Assembly (NCBI RefSeq): GCF_000005505.3
Contig: NC_016135.3
Coordinates: 23,220,613 to 23,284,612, forward strand
DNA length: 64,000 nucleotides
Reading direction: 5' to 3'
From: Brachypodium distachyon
Taxonomy: Eukaryota > Streptophyta > Magnoliopsida > Poales > Poaceae
A program made the translations under genes and the position numbers. This document shows positions 34,142-45,389 of the stretch, piece by piece; the stretch's first letter is position 1, and every line of letters starts with the position of its first letter. The notes under the pieces were generated by a model. That model was not told the DNA's origin, made no database searches, and saw only the letters and a list, made by a program, of their open reading frames with translations.

Positions 34142-37005
34142 ATGGAGATCGAACGAACCGGCGGCCATGGCCACCCCGCCGCGGTGGACGAGGACGACGA
34201 CGTGTCTCCGGTGGAGCAGGTCCGGCTGACGGTGCCGGTGACCGACGACCCGACGCTTCCGCTATGGACGTTCCGGATGTGGACCATCGGCTTCGTCTCC
34301 TGCGCGCTCCTCTCCTTCTTCAACCAGTTCTTCGCCTACCGCACCGAGCCCATCATCATCAGCCAGATCACGATCCAGGTCAGTAATACGTACCACAAGG
34401 CCGGAGTTTCATATATGCATGGATTGATTCTGGCGATCCAATCCAATGGCTTTTGTCCTTTTGAATCTGCAGGTGGCGGCGTTGCCGATAGGGCACTTCA
34501 TGGCGCGAGTGCTGCCGGAGAGGAAGTTGAGGGTGTTCGGGCACGAGTGCTCGCTGAATCCGGGGCCCTTCAACGTGAAGGAGCACGTGCTGATATCCAT
34601 CTTCGCCAACGCCGGCGCCGCCTTCGGCAGCGGCAGCGCTTACGCCGTCGGCATCGTCAACATCGTCAAGGCCTTCTACAAGCGCAACATCTCATTCTTC
34701 ACCAGCCTGCTCCTCATCATCACCACCCAGGTGATCGAGACTAAAACTCATTAAATCAGATCGATCCATTCTTAATTGTTCAACCGGCCGCTGGCCCATT
34801 GTTCCATATATACTTCAATTGTATATGAATCGGCGTCATGCATGTATGTATGTAGGTGTTGGGATACGGATGGGCAGGGTTGCTGAGGAAGTACGTGGTG
34901 GAACCGGCGCACATGTGGTGGCCGCAGAGTCTAGTGCAGGTTTCCCTCATGAGGTACGTTAATTCCTTGTCCCTGATCGATGCCGGAAACAGAGTAAATT
35001 CAGATCATTTTCTGGCACATGAACGTATCCAATTTCGATGCAGAGCGATGCATGAGAAGGAGAATCGACGGATGACGCGGGGCAAGTTCTTCCTGATCGC
35101 GCTCATCTGCAGCTTCGCGTGGTACACGGTCCCGGGGTACCTGTTCCCGACGCTGACGGCTATCTCGTGGGTGTGCTGGGTGTTCCCGAGCTCGATCACG
35201 ATGCAGCAGATCGGGTCCGGCATGAACGGGCTCGGCGTCGGCGCCGTCACCCTCGACTGGTCCATGGTGGCCTCCTTCCTCAGCAGCCCGCTCGTGTCGC
35301 CCTTCTTCGCCACCGCCAACGTCTTCGCCGGCTACGTGCTCTTCGTCTACATCATGCTGCCCGTCTCCTACTGGGTGCTCAACCTCTATAACGCCAGCAC
35401 CTACCCTCTCTTCTCCAACGACCTCTTCACGGGGTCGGGCCAGCTCTACAACATCTCCGCCATCGTCAACGACAGGTTCGCCATCGACTTGGACGCCTAC
35501 GGGAAGCAAGGGAAGATCCACCTCAGCCTCTTCTTCGCCGTCAGCTACGGACTCGGCTTCGCCACCATCGCCGCCACCTTGTCCCACGTCGTCCTCTTCT
35601 ATGGAAAGTACGTCATCGTCGTAAATGGGTGCCACGGACTGATCGATCATGAGCGGGCTGTTTGATCTGGTGTTCGTTGTTAACATTAATTGACTGTTTT
35701 GATTTGTTTGTGCGTATGCAGGGAGATGTACCAGAGGTTCCGGGAGTCGTACAAGGGCAAGACGGACGTGCACACGAGGCTGATGAGGAAGTACGAGGAC
35801 ATTCCAAACTGGTGGTTCTACCTCCTGCTCACGGTGTCCATGGTGTTGTCGATGGTGCTCTGCACCGTGTTCAAGGAGGAGGTCCAGCTGCCGTGGTGGG
35901 GCCTCCTCTTGGCCTGTGTCGTGGCCTTCGTCTTCACGCTCCCCATCAGTGTCATCACCGCAACCACAAACACGGTACCCTGATTCACTGGCATGGCATA
36001 TATATGCATGATGGAAATTAAGTTCTGAATATCATCACAGACCGTCAGACTAAATAGTGGTGTTGGATTATTGCAGACTCCAGGGTTGAATATCATCACA
36101 GAGTACTGCTTGGGGCTGATCATGCCGGGGAAGCCGATTGCCAACGTGTGCTTCAAGGTCTACGGCTACATGAGCATGAACCAGGCCGTCTCCTTCCTTA
36201 CCGACTTCAAGCTCGGCCACTACATGAAGATTCCCCCAAAATCCATGTTCCTAGTTCAGGTAATTGACTGCATGCACACACATTAAACACCAGCGTAGTA
36301 TCGTTCTTCTTAATTTAACCGAGATCACACGTCCAAATTAAAACAATATGATGGTATCTGTATGCAAATGCAATGATGTTCCACCAGTTCATCGGGACGC
36401 TCATCGCGTCGACGGTGAACATGATAGTGGCGTGGTGGCTGCTGACGACGGTGCCGCACATCTGCGAGAAGGACATGCTCCCGGAGGGCAGCCCGTGGAC
36501 GTGCCCGGGCGACCACGTCTTCTTCGACGCGTCGGTGATCTGGGGCCTCGTCGGCCCGCGCCGCATCTTCGGGCCCCTGGGCTACTACAACGCGCTCAAC
36601 TGGTTCTTCCTCGTCGGGCTATTCGGCCCCGTGGTGGTGTGGCTGGCGGCGAGGGCGGTGCCCCGGCACGCCGGCTGGATCAGCCTCGTCAACATGCCCG
36701 TGATCCTGGGCGCCACGGCCAACATGCCGCCCGCGTCGGCGCTCAACTACACGTCGTGGTGCCTCGTCGGCACCGTGTTCAACTTCTTCGTGTTCCGGTA
36801 CCGCAAGGGGTGGTGGAAGCGGTACAACTACGTGCTTTCCGCGGCCATGGACGCCGGGGTGGCCATCATGGGGGTGCTCATCTTCTTCGCACTCACCAGC
36901 TCCGGGAGGCAGCTCGACTGGTGGGGTTCCAGGGGCGAGCACTGCGACCTCGCCGCCTGCCCCACCGCCAAGGGCGTCGTGGTGGACGGCTGCCCCGTCC
37001 TCTGA
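34142..37005 (+). CDS. OPT: Oligopeptide transporter (OPT family)
   Basis: Seven exons join in frame: 34142-34378, 34473-34730, 34856-34953, 35044-35607, 35722-35974, 36077-36259, 36388-37005, giving 736 residues, normal for the plant OPT (PT-clade) family. These are plasma-membrane proton-coupled carriers for small peptides and, in some members, metal complexes or glutathione. The two family signatures are present: NPG at residues 108-110 (in [12 protein letters not shown]) and KIPPK at 521-525 ([13 protein letters not shown] is more usual). The many hydrophobic segments alternate as expected for 12 or more membrane spans. The N-terminus ([15 protein letters not shown]) and the start codon fit the family. 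The first intron is short (94 bp). Which OPT subgroup it belongs to cannot be decided by eye. Confidence 0.93.
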
Positions 37006-37394
37006 TAATATAATCCATTCGACACGCTAGCAAGATTTTTAGCTGCTCTTTGTCAATTAATTGGAGATCCATTTATTAGAGCATTGGAACGTATTTGTTC
37101 AGTTCGCAAGTCTGTGCTAGAGTTGCCGTTGTTTATATTGGAGGACGTCTGGGGGGGTTTGCTTCTGGTTTAGTAGCGTCGTGTAAAGATTTGAGAAATA
37201 TCTGTTTGAACTCGTTTCTGCATTCCGAACACATGTTTGGAACACGACCTCTTTCTTTAGTCCAAGGTACACATTCTTTTCCCATTGAGGATCGCTGACA
37301 TCATCAGGTGCCGATTTAACCTATTGAGTAAGTAGAGGAGTACTTGAATTAGAAACTCCTTAGTTATTTCACGTGAATAACTCTATGATATATA
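37006..37394. other. OPT 3' region
   Basis: Likely 3' untranslated and downstream DNA, AT-rich, with no other feature. Confidence 0.45.
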
Positions 37395-37469
37395 CTCCCT
37401 CTGTCCCATGACGTCAAATTGTATAAGAATCTATACAAATTCACGTCACTTATTTCGGTACGGAGGGAG
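37395..37469. mobile_element. Short Stowaway-type MITE (75 bp)
   Basis: It begins CTCCCTCTGTCCCATGACGT, ends GGTACGGAGGGAG, and has TA on both sides. The centre is a short palindrome-like AT-rich stretch. Confidence 0.8.
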
Positions 37470-37639
37470 TATATACTTTCTGTGCGGCCAAAAAAATCAT
37501 GTAATGCATGGTAATTGGATTGATGCCATCTTCGATCAAACTTGTACATATGTATCATACACTTATTCGACACAAGCTTTCCACATGAAGGCGTAGGATA
37601 CGTTATATAATTCAACACAAGCTTACCGGTTGTGGGTAT

Positions 37640-37985
37640 AAGGAGGATAGGTGTTATTTAGTAAGTTCAACTATGCATAACCATGACTCTAATTATGTAA
37701 GAAACCTAAATTCTAAGTTGACACTGTTTTATATATTATAAATTTGTAGTTCATTTGGCAGGGCCGTGGATTTGTGTCCAACGGTACATAACCATGACTC
37801 AAATATGAACAAATTTAAATTCATCTTAACATTGTTTCTCAAAATTATTAAATTTATAATTCATTTGGCAAGGGCCCTGTATATGTGCCCAACAAAACAT
37901 AAATTCCAATTTAACACTGTTTTATAAATTTTGAACACTATTTTATAAATTATAAAATTTACAATTCATTTGGCAAGGGCCGCGC
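37640..37985. repeat. Degenerate tandem repeat, about 105-110 bp units
   Basis: The phrase TTCATTTGGCA(A)GGGCC recurs at about 37750, 37860 and 37965 with similar AT-rich DNA between (AACCATGACT, AACACTGTTTTATAAATT). This gives three imperfect units of 105-110 bp. No coding content. Confidence 0.65.
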
Positions 37986-39054
37986 GAACGCGTACCCCCT
38001 CTACCACAAATTACGACGTCCACTCTCCCGCTCGGGAAGATGGTAAGCCAATGCTCCTCCCAAGTGCAATGGAGGCCACTAGCCTAGGCCATAGGTCTTC
38101 ATGATCACCCATAGACCCCGTCCAGGTAAGTGAGTTTCTCGGTGTTCCTCCGTCTGTATTTATATCCTCACGCTTAATTCCCCTCTCTTGTCTCCAGGCG
38201 ATGTGGTACTATTTTCTGTTGCTAATTTTGTCGAGCGCGGGGTCTCCGCTAGGCTACCAGTCGTAATACTCCGGGCCGAGAGTTTGAATCGTAGGAGTCT
38301 CGGCCTCTCAGGTTTTTTTTTGCGCGTGTTGGCAGTCCAAATCCAAGCTAGGCAAAGGCTTTGCAGCCCAGATTCTCAGGCCTGCGATGCACCAGACCGC
38401 AAGGCCTCTGGGGCTGCGTGCGTGCCGCAGACAAGGACACTCCAGACGGGAATCCAGCGCAATCGACCAAGAGAGACGTGGTTGGGGTCCGTCCGGAGCC
38501 CCTGCTCTGCCCAACGCGTGGTGTAGCAGGACGCAGAGTGCTGTAGCGTGTCTGCAGCTCATCCTAGCTGGTAATTCCACGGAAAAATGATGGCCAACCC
38601 GCGAGCGCCAAGTTTGAAACGGAAGCGCAGAGAAAGCTGGAGAAAGGCACAATGGCACATCGTTTTGCAAGGTGGACTGGTACTGGAAGTTGTACTGGAA
38701 GTACAGTACTTCATCATCAAGCATGACGCAAAACAAGCTGTGTGTTAGAGCTAGTTCATGAGAGCTAGCCTCTGAGTTAAATTTACAGACTGGTATAATG
38801 AGTATCAAGGAGGAGAAAGCAATCGTCAAGTTACAACAAAACCTCTGGCAACTTGTAGAAAGCTTTTCATTGGCTTGACAATTTAACTTGGACGCCTCCT
38901 TTTGATGAGCACCGCAAAACTGCGAGGGGGTCTTTAGTAACCAAAAAAAAATGATTACTTGATTTATATTAAAAGGGCGTTACCGAAAAGCATATCAAGG
39001 GTGAGTACTTATCTATCAAATGCAGGGACCATTTCCAAATGAACAAATGTACAA
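37986..39054. other. Intergenic between OPT and DUF760 gene
   Basis: No gene recognised. Several short open frames on both strands near 38300-38830 lack domain character. The portion near 38900-39054 is probably the 3' untranslated region of the minus-strand DUF760 gene. Confidence 0.4.
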
Positions 39055-41662
39055 TCAACTGTTAACAAAATGGTATTTAGATTCTATATGACTCTCGGCT
39101 TCCCACAGGAAGGCTCCAAAACCAGCTGCCTCCAAAACAAGGTTTGTGAGCTCTGTGAACGTGATTGTTACGATTTTACCATCTTTTGCATTAACAGAGC
39201 CATCGTCCAACACTTTAATATCTGGCCGACCAAACAGAGCCTGTGTTTGCTTCTCTATAAGTGAAACTGATTCCTTGGATCTAATAGTAGCATATTTTTG
39301 CAACGTATCAGCGTCCAAGCGCGAAACATAAGACCTCAACTTGTTTGGATTTGATTCCTCATCATCCAAATCAACCTCTTCCCCATCAGGTGAAATCTGC
39401 ACCAAGGATTCCATATCCCAGAATGGATTCGGCTTCAGGTCTCTTTCCATTACTATCTGTTCCTTGGGGCTTGGTGGGAGTGTCTTCATAGTTTTCTCGA
39501 GTTGGAACCGCTCATCCACCCTCTTAAGGAAGTAGCCATACATGATGGATGCTGCATAGAGCTTTCCAAGATTTAAGTTGCTGATTTCGACAACAGTATC
39601 TAGGGGTGCTGCTGCCTGTTCTCCCATGATAAGATTAAGATGGTTCTGTATCATCTCAAGGGCATCTTGGGAGTGTATGCTTTGCAGCTTATACTCTTGG
39701 TTAGGTAACGAGATGTCACGCACAGGGCCACTTGATGATGATAATGAAGGTGTCATTGATATGTCATTTTCCACGAACTTAAACAAAATCCAGCAGTAGA
39801 TGATCTCTTCCAAGGTTGTCTGCCTTTCCTTCTCTTTGACTTCTGCAATTCTCCTGTAGCACAATCAGTATAACTCATCAACCAATGCAATGATAATTGA
39901 TGTGAATATAACCAAACTTACAAATTTCAACAGAAGATCCAATATATTGTCCTTTTTATACCATACGGCATTACCACATCAGGATATTTTATACTCCTAG
40001 CAGATATGTCAGGACTACCTGTTGCTGACTTGGGGAAAACAATTCCTACAAATTATTGGTACTCACTTGTACAGGAGGTCCTGGGGAACTTTTGCGGCTT
40101 CTTCATTTTGGGCATCTTTCTCTGATTGCAGGTTCTCAAGTTGCTGGTCAACTGTTACAGGGATTAAGTGAGGGTGTGATTGCAGTATCTGAACCAGAAG
40201 TTGGCCACTTGGAGTTTCAAATTTAAGCGGAGCAAGTTGTGTCTCGCCATCACCAGAATCCATTTTTGCTTTAACCTTTAAGATGCTTGTTCGGTAATTA
40301 CTAATCTGGAATCCCGCTTTGGAACGACTGGTACATGGGAAGCCCTGTAGATGACAGTATTTCTCATATAACTAAGATTATCATAACATAAACATTGGAA
40401 TGTAGCACCAGCAAATTAAGAATTAGACACTGAATATATGACTTGAGCACAACAGTTTGAGAGCAAGAGTGAAGACGAAAAGCTTCACTTCACTTAAAAT
40501 ACTGAGTAAAAGTTAGGCACAATTTCGCTCAATTTTGGGCACAATCAAATTTCTGCAAACGCATCAGAAGTGAGCATAACTAATCACCAAAACAGACGAT
40601 CTGAAATCTGACAAAAAAATTGTAAATAAACACACAAAAGAACTGTAGTTGTTTCATAGACATCACGAACAATTAGAATCTTGACAACATGTCATATTGC
40701 TTGGCACCTTATGCAGTTTTCTTAGCAAATTCTGTACATTTGTCAAGAACAATTTTTTTTAACGCGTGCTTATTGTTCAAATTTCCAATTCACATAGGTA
40801 AACTTTGCACTAGATTAAGTCAAATTCTAGATGAAAATGAATTTAAACTGCACATATGATTTGTTAAGATGAACAATTTCTTTCTTGTTCCTGGAAACTA
40901 CACCCAGCATACATGTCGACACCTTAAAAAGCCACGACTATTATGCTTGAGCAAGCACGTCAGCCAAGTCGTAACGCGCCATCAAACTAGATGCATGAAA
41001 AGAATTGGTGTTGCGTTTATAAGTATCATGAACAATTAACCGACACTTGACAGCATATCATATCAAATGCCATGGCACTTTAGTCAGTTGAGTAACAATT
41101 CTGTACGTTTTTCAAGAAAAAATAAATAAATAAATCAAGGTGTGCTTATTTTCGATATCTCCACCTCTTATAGGTACAATTTCCACCAGATTAAGTCGAA
41201 CTCTAGATGAAAATGAATTGAACTGTATGTACACATGATTTCTTAATACGAACAATTTCTTTCTTGCCATGGAAAGCACACCACCAAGTCCCCAACATGC
41301 ATGACGACACCCTAAACGCCACAGACAGGTAGTAGTGTGCATGAGCAAGCACGTTAGCCGAGTCGTTATGCGCCATACATCACGCTGGACGCAACAACGC
41401 ACCTCCAACACCACCAACAGTGCACAAACCTTGGCGCACAGATCGGCGATTCCAGGCTTCCAGTTCCAGCGCACAAAAAGGAGCTGAGCGAATGCACACG
41501 AGATATAGGAGCAAAAGCAATCAATCGAGCATCAGGCCGCCATCAGCGGATGACGACTAGTACCTTGCAGAGGCGGCTGGAGCGCGGCCTGACGAGGGAG
41601 CGGGAGGAGGCCGGGGATGGGGAGGCGAGGAGGAGCGCCGCGTCGGCGGCCCACGCCGACAT
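39055..41662 (-). CDS. DUF760 protein, UV-B-induced type, probably chloroplastic
   Basis: Three exons: 41662-41564, 40344-40067 and 39853-39055, joining in frame to 391 residues. The last exon matches the plant DUF760 family that includes the Arabidopsis 'UV-B-induced protein At3g17800', with conserved SQDALEMIQNHLNLI, NLGKLYAASIMYGYFLKRV, and a C-terminal LVLEAAGFGAFLWEAES. The N-terminus (MSAWAADAALLLASPSPASS) is rich in Ala and Ser with basic residues, as expected for a chloroplast transit peptide. The biochemical role is unknown. Introns are 1.2 kb and 213 bp. The start codon in exon 1 is the only one that provides a transit peptide. A start within exon 2 (MDSGDGETQLA) would give a shorter protein without it. 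Confidence 0.87.
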
Positions 41663-42546
41663 CGTGGCGCCGGAGAGGGGACGGGGGCGGAGGATGCTGG
41701 GGCAGAGACCCTCTCTCTGGATACTTGGACTCCGGAGAGAGGAGGGAGGGAGCTTTGGGAGTGATTCCGTCCGCTGTTTGGGCTCCGGAGATTTTGTTCG
41801 CGAATGTGGACAGGTCACACGGAGTGCTGAAGACTGAGCAGGGAGAGAGATACCGAAAGAGAGATCTTTTTTATCTGCAGCGCGTGCTCTGCGTCCCGCG
41901 GTGGCTGGGTGCGCTTCCTTCCCGTTTTTTGCCTCCAAGCGAAGCTCCCGTCTGGAGCTGGCTGCCGTAAGCGTGCGGGACTGTTCGTCTCTTTGTACGC
42001 CACAGAAGTCAGGTCGTTAGGTATGGGCCGCTGTTTATGCGTGACCTCGGGATTGGGCTGCTTATGGGCCAGCGCTATTACATCTGATGATCTGAAGCAG
42101 GACTAAAAACAAACACACAATGCATCTATGTAAACTTTTCTCTGGTCAAAAAAACAATTCTCTGTTAACACGAGGCACCTTACAAAGAGGACGTGCGATT
42201 TGTGACCCAAGGACAAGAGTCCCAAACATCTTTCAAGAGATCACACGTATGACGTATCACCGCACCATGTCTGTGTATACAATCAGAAAGTACAGGAAAG
42301 AAAACAGCACCCAGTTCCTCCAAGAAAAGAACAGCACCCGAGAACCTACAGGCCAGGATACAAGGGATGGTTGGAAGCCTGAAAGGACAGCAGTATGCTT
42401 ACGGAGAGCCTCAGAGCACCAAAATTCATGCACAGGTAACCACCCATGGTATTTGAAATACAAGTCTTATGCCCATGACGTAGGGTAATCTGGTGTAGTT
42501 TTTTGGGAATATATAGACACTGGATCCTAGTTGTATTCAGGAGGTT
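41663..42546. other. DUF760 promoter side and AE7 3' side
   Basis: The first 250 bases are GC-rich upstream leader and promoter DNA of the DUF760 gene. The remainder is AT-rich and leads to the 3' end of AE7. No further gene was recognised. Confidence 0.45.
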
Positions 42547-43888
42547 TCAATCAAACGTTGGTGCCAAGCACTCCTCAACAATGTCAAGAAGGTTTGGATT
42601 TTCCAATGCAGCTGCAACACGTTCTTTGTCATTCAGTTGCTTGTTCACTGCAAACAAACGGAAAATAAATGAGATACTGTTCCAGACAAGAAAATGTGGT
42701 AACTGTATGGCATAAAGCTGTAGCTTGTGAAATAAATACCTGCAGTTTCAGTTGCATGTGATCCAGGCGCCACCCTTATGTCCACCTACACAAGTCAGAA
42801 ATTATTTTATTACACTTTCTAATCTTTTTGAAGACTCTATGAGCCATAAGCAACACAAAAAATAATAAGTCACCACCACGCCGTTGAAAGAGAATAGAAG
42901 TAAATTCCACCCAATGTAATGATTCTTCAATTTGATTATGGAATACCCAGCACATATGTTCACGAGCTACCAGTGTTTCTAACCATTAGTGATGTTACAT
43001 TTACACCACACATATGTGAAATAATAAAATGCACTTATTATTCAGCCATACATACCGCCTCCAAAGTGTGTGTGTGTGTGTGCGTGCAATATCTTCTGGA
43101 AACAAAAGCAATAACTTGTTTGATGATAACAGTGAGCAAGCCAAGTGGTCGACAGAAATGGCATGTCTGCTCAATTTCTAGGACATCTTGGATTGTATAT
43201 AACACCAACATATCATTACAATCTCATGGCTTTGGCAATATATTAAGGCAGCTCGTGATATTTCTTTTTACTGTTAAAAAGTTCATAATGGTGTGTGAAC
43301 GTAGAATAGCAGGCTTCGTCTGTAATCCGCAAAAACGGCATACCTTGTAACGAGGAGGTAGACTCCGGATGAGCTTCACACGTACGCAAAGGCCAATAAC
43401 AGTTGCCATACTGCAATGCTCCACAGTTGGGGTGAAAGTAACTCTGAAACCAAAGCAATTAGGAATCCTCAAGATTTAATTTCATTAAAAATCCTGAATT
43501 TTAGCATCCAAAGTTCCAATAGATAGATGTCAAAACTTACCTGACATGACTAAGTTTATCATTGATTTCAACTGACTCTTCAGTTACCACATTAAGTTCT
43601 TCCAATGAGTATGGATGCTCCGGGTCCTTTATGTCTCTAATGTGATGTAAGAATGTTAAGGAGAGTACAAAATTATTATGCCAGCAGGACCCCAGATTAA
43701 TAAAATATACCCCGGAAAGCAAGCTACACCTACATACATGCAGAAAAAACAAGAAAGAGGATATCAAATATTTCTAGCTGGTCTATAGGCTCTGCTGCAT
43801 TTTCATCTGTATTTTCTGGTGCCAGCCGGATGCGCCTCTCTTTTTTCTCATGAACCACAGGGTTAGCATTTGACAACTCCATGACCAT
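42547..43888 (-). CDS. AE7: Cytosolic Fe-S assembly targeting factor AE7/CIA2B (MIP18 family)
   Basis: Five coding exons: 43888-43765, 43646-43541, 43443-43344, 42785-42740 and 42647-42547, total 158 residues, matching the size of Arabidopsis AE7. This protein is a subunit of the CIA targeting complex that delivers 4Fe-4S clusters to cytosolic and nuclear enzymes such as DNA polymerases and helicases. Diagnostic segments are [47 protein letters not shown] and [16 protein letters not shown], in which Cys87 corresponds to the conserved reactive cysteine. The C-terminus ([19 protein letters not shown]) is also family-typical. Intron 1 is an AT-AC U12-type intron. A 5' UTR intron of about 986 bp lies upstream and carries two MITEs. 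Two in-frame ATGs (43888 and 43882) are available. I chose the first. Confidence 0.93.
43066..43081. repeat. (GT)8 microsatellite in AE7 intron 3
   Basis: Eight GT units followed by GCGTGC, inside the intron between AE7 exons 3 and 4. Confidence 0.85.
43647..43764 (-). other. AT-AC U12-type intron of AE7
   Basis: On the minus strand, the intron begins ATATCCTCTT (consensus ATATCCTTT) and ends CTTAC. It carries a near-perfect U12 branch site, TCCTTAAC (RC of about 43655-43662), about 10 bases from the 3' end. Using these borders, the split codon G|AT restores [14 protein letters not shown], the invariant family sequence. No GT-AG choice does so. The length is 118 bases. Confidence 0.88.
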
Positions 43889-44089
43889 TTTCCTCTGCAA
43901 GACACTAATTTGGATAGGACAGAAAAAATCCTGCAAGTTAAAGACACAAGAATTGTCAAATGGTAATTCCTGGTTGCAAATTGTGTCGAGTGGGAACTTA
44001 CACTACTTACAGGTTACAGCAAGATAAATATATTCGGCCCTCAAACCAGTACATGAAAATGATGAAATACCCATTTTTGCTCCCCACCT

Positions 44090-44285
44090 CCAGGAGCTTC
44101 CCTATCCTGTCCAAACTAGAACACGGTGTTCCCTATGTTTCTCTCTATATCTCACTTGCTCTCTTGCAAAAATATTACTCCCTCCGATCCAGGAGCTTCC
44201 CTATCCTGTCCAAACTAGAACACGGTGTTCCCTATGTTTCTCTCTATATCTCACTTGCTCTCTTGCAAAAATATTACTCCCTCCG
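44090..44285. repeat. Tandem duplication, two 99-bp units
   Basis: The unit beginning CCAGGAGCTTCCCTATCCTG occurs at 44090-44188 and 44189-44285, almost identical. Each unit ends with TTACTCCCTCCG, which is the TA plus first bases of the MITE at 44277. The duplication therefore includes the left edge of that MITE. Confidence 0.9.
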
Positions 44286-44354
44286 TCCAACAAAAGATGT
44301 CTCAAGTTTGTCAAAATTTGGATGTATCTAGACATCCTTTGTTGGACGGAGGAA
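44277..44354. mobile_element. Stowaway-type MITE (78 bp) in AE7 leader intron
   Basis: It begins CTCCCTCCGTCCAACAAAAG and ends with an inverted copy (CTTTGTTGGACGGAGGAA), with TA on both sides. It is closely related to the elements at 6318 and 54900 but shorter. Confidence 0.87.
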
Positions 44355-44491
44355 TACTTCAATTTCCACGCAATAATTATTTATTCTAACTAAATGGATC
44401 GGCCCTTCCACTTTAGACCCAACACTGGATTCTCAGTTTCTCATAATACAACATTATAATAAAGAATCTTCCGCAATACATAAGTTACCTA

Positions 44492-44585
44492 CTTCCTCCA
44501 ATCCATAAAAAGTGTCGCCCATTTTGTACTAAGTTAGTACAAATTTTGTACTAAGTGGGCGGCACTTTTTATGGATCGGAGGGAG
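44492..44585. mobile_element. Stowaway-type MITE (94 bp), long hairpin
   Basis: It begins CTTCCTCCAATCCATAAAAA and ends with the complement (TTTTTATGGATCGGAGGGAG). The whole element can fold into one hairpin around AACTTAGTACAAA/TTTGTACTAAGT. TA flanks both ends. Confidence 0.87.
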
Positions 44586-44880
44586 TAACATATACTACTA
44601 CATATTTCAACATAACAATTGACAATTCACAATCGAAGTACTTCATACAATCTCCATCTCCTCCTCCACCCCACTCAATTGAAACAGAATTCCATATAAC
44701 GAAACAAGGGTTCAAAGAATTTTCGCATGTCAAATCTAAGGTTGCACAAAGAGAATCGATCCCCCTCTACTAAAAAAGAATTCCATCTACAGAACCTAGG
44801 GTTAAAGGACAAGAAAAAATTCACGCCTCAAACCTAAGGTTCACAAAGATAAGAACAGGGGGAAGGCAGGAGAGCCTTAC

Positions 44881-45389
44881 CTGCGTCGCTTGCCGCCGCC
44901 GCCTAGATGTCAGAGGTCGTCGCCGACCGGGTTCCTTGGTGCGGCGCTGCCTGCGTCGGCCGAACAGAGATGCAGCGGGTGTTGAGCGAACAGCGAGGGA
45001 GGGAAGCGTCTAGCGAACGGAACAGAGAGATGGAGCGAGGTTCCCGGGCCGGCGAAGGACGGCGGCGGGCGGCGGGCGGCGGTTCTCCTCGATTGCTGGA
45101 TTGCACACGTCGGGGAAATCCGGTGGGTTTCCTTTCCTCGAGTTTATTTTTTCCGTGCGGTGTTCTAAACCAAGTTCTCCTTTTGTTTCATCAGCTGGGC
45201 CGGGCCGTGATGGGCCGTTCCGCTTTCCATTTCGAGTTTTTTTTTTCTTTCCCTAGAAGGCTAGTTGGCGGCGTCTTGGTGCGAGTCCGACCGCACCGCG
45301 ACCGAAACAGATCCAGCTCCTGCGCTTCCTCGTCGCGTCTTCTTGGCCGGGAAGAAAGAAGGAAGCGGGGGGAGGCTAGGCTAGAGGCG
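44881..45389. promoter_or_regulatory. Shared head-to-head promoter region of AE7 and RPN9
   Basis: The first non-coding exon of AE7 (minus strand, donor at 44881) and the start codon of RPN9 (plus strand, 45390) lie about 510 bases apart and transcribe away from each other. The interval is GC-rich (GGCGG-rich near 45060-45080) with no clear TATA box on either side, as often seen for housekeeping bidirectional promoters. Exact transcription starts cannot be seen. Confidence 0.6.

Larger units (their letters stand above)
43895..44880 (-). other. 5' UTR intron of AE7
   Basis: A donor GCAG|GTAAGG at 44881/44880 and an acceptor CTTGCAG at 43895 just upstream of the start codon define a GT-AG intron in the leader. 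It contains a 99-bp tandem duplication and two MITEs. Introns in the leader of plant genes can raise expression, but nothing here shows that directly. Confidence 0.65.

Noticed and set aside
35000..35773. Minus-strand open frame of 257 codons
   Set aside because: Antisense shadow of OPT exons 4-5, with Glu/Val/Gly-rich sequence from GC-rich codons.
36348..37013. Plus-strand open frame of 221 codons overlapping OPT exon 7
   Set aside because: A shadow of the OPT coding frame with Arg/His/Pro-rich chance sequence. The OPT frame itself carries the conserved protein.
38188..38829. Overlapping open frames on both strands
   Set aside because: No splice signals, domain content or codon bias that would support a gene.
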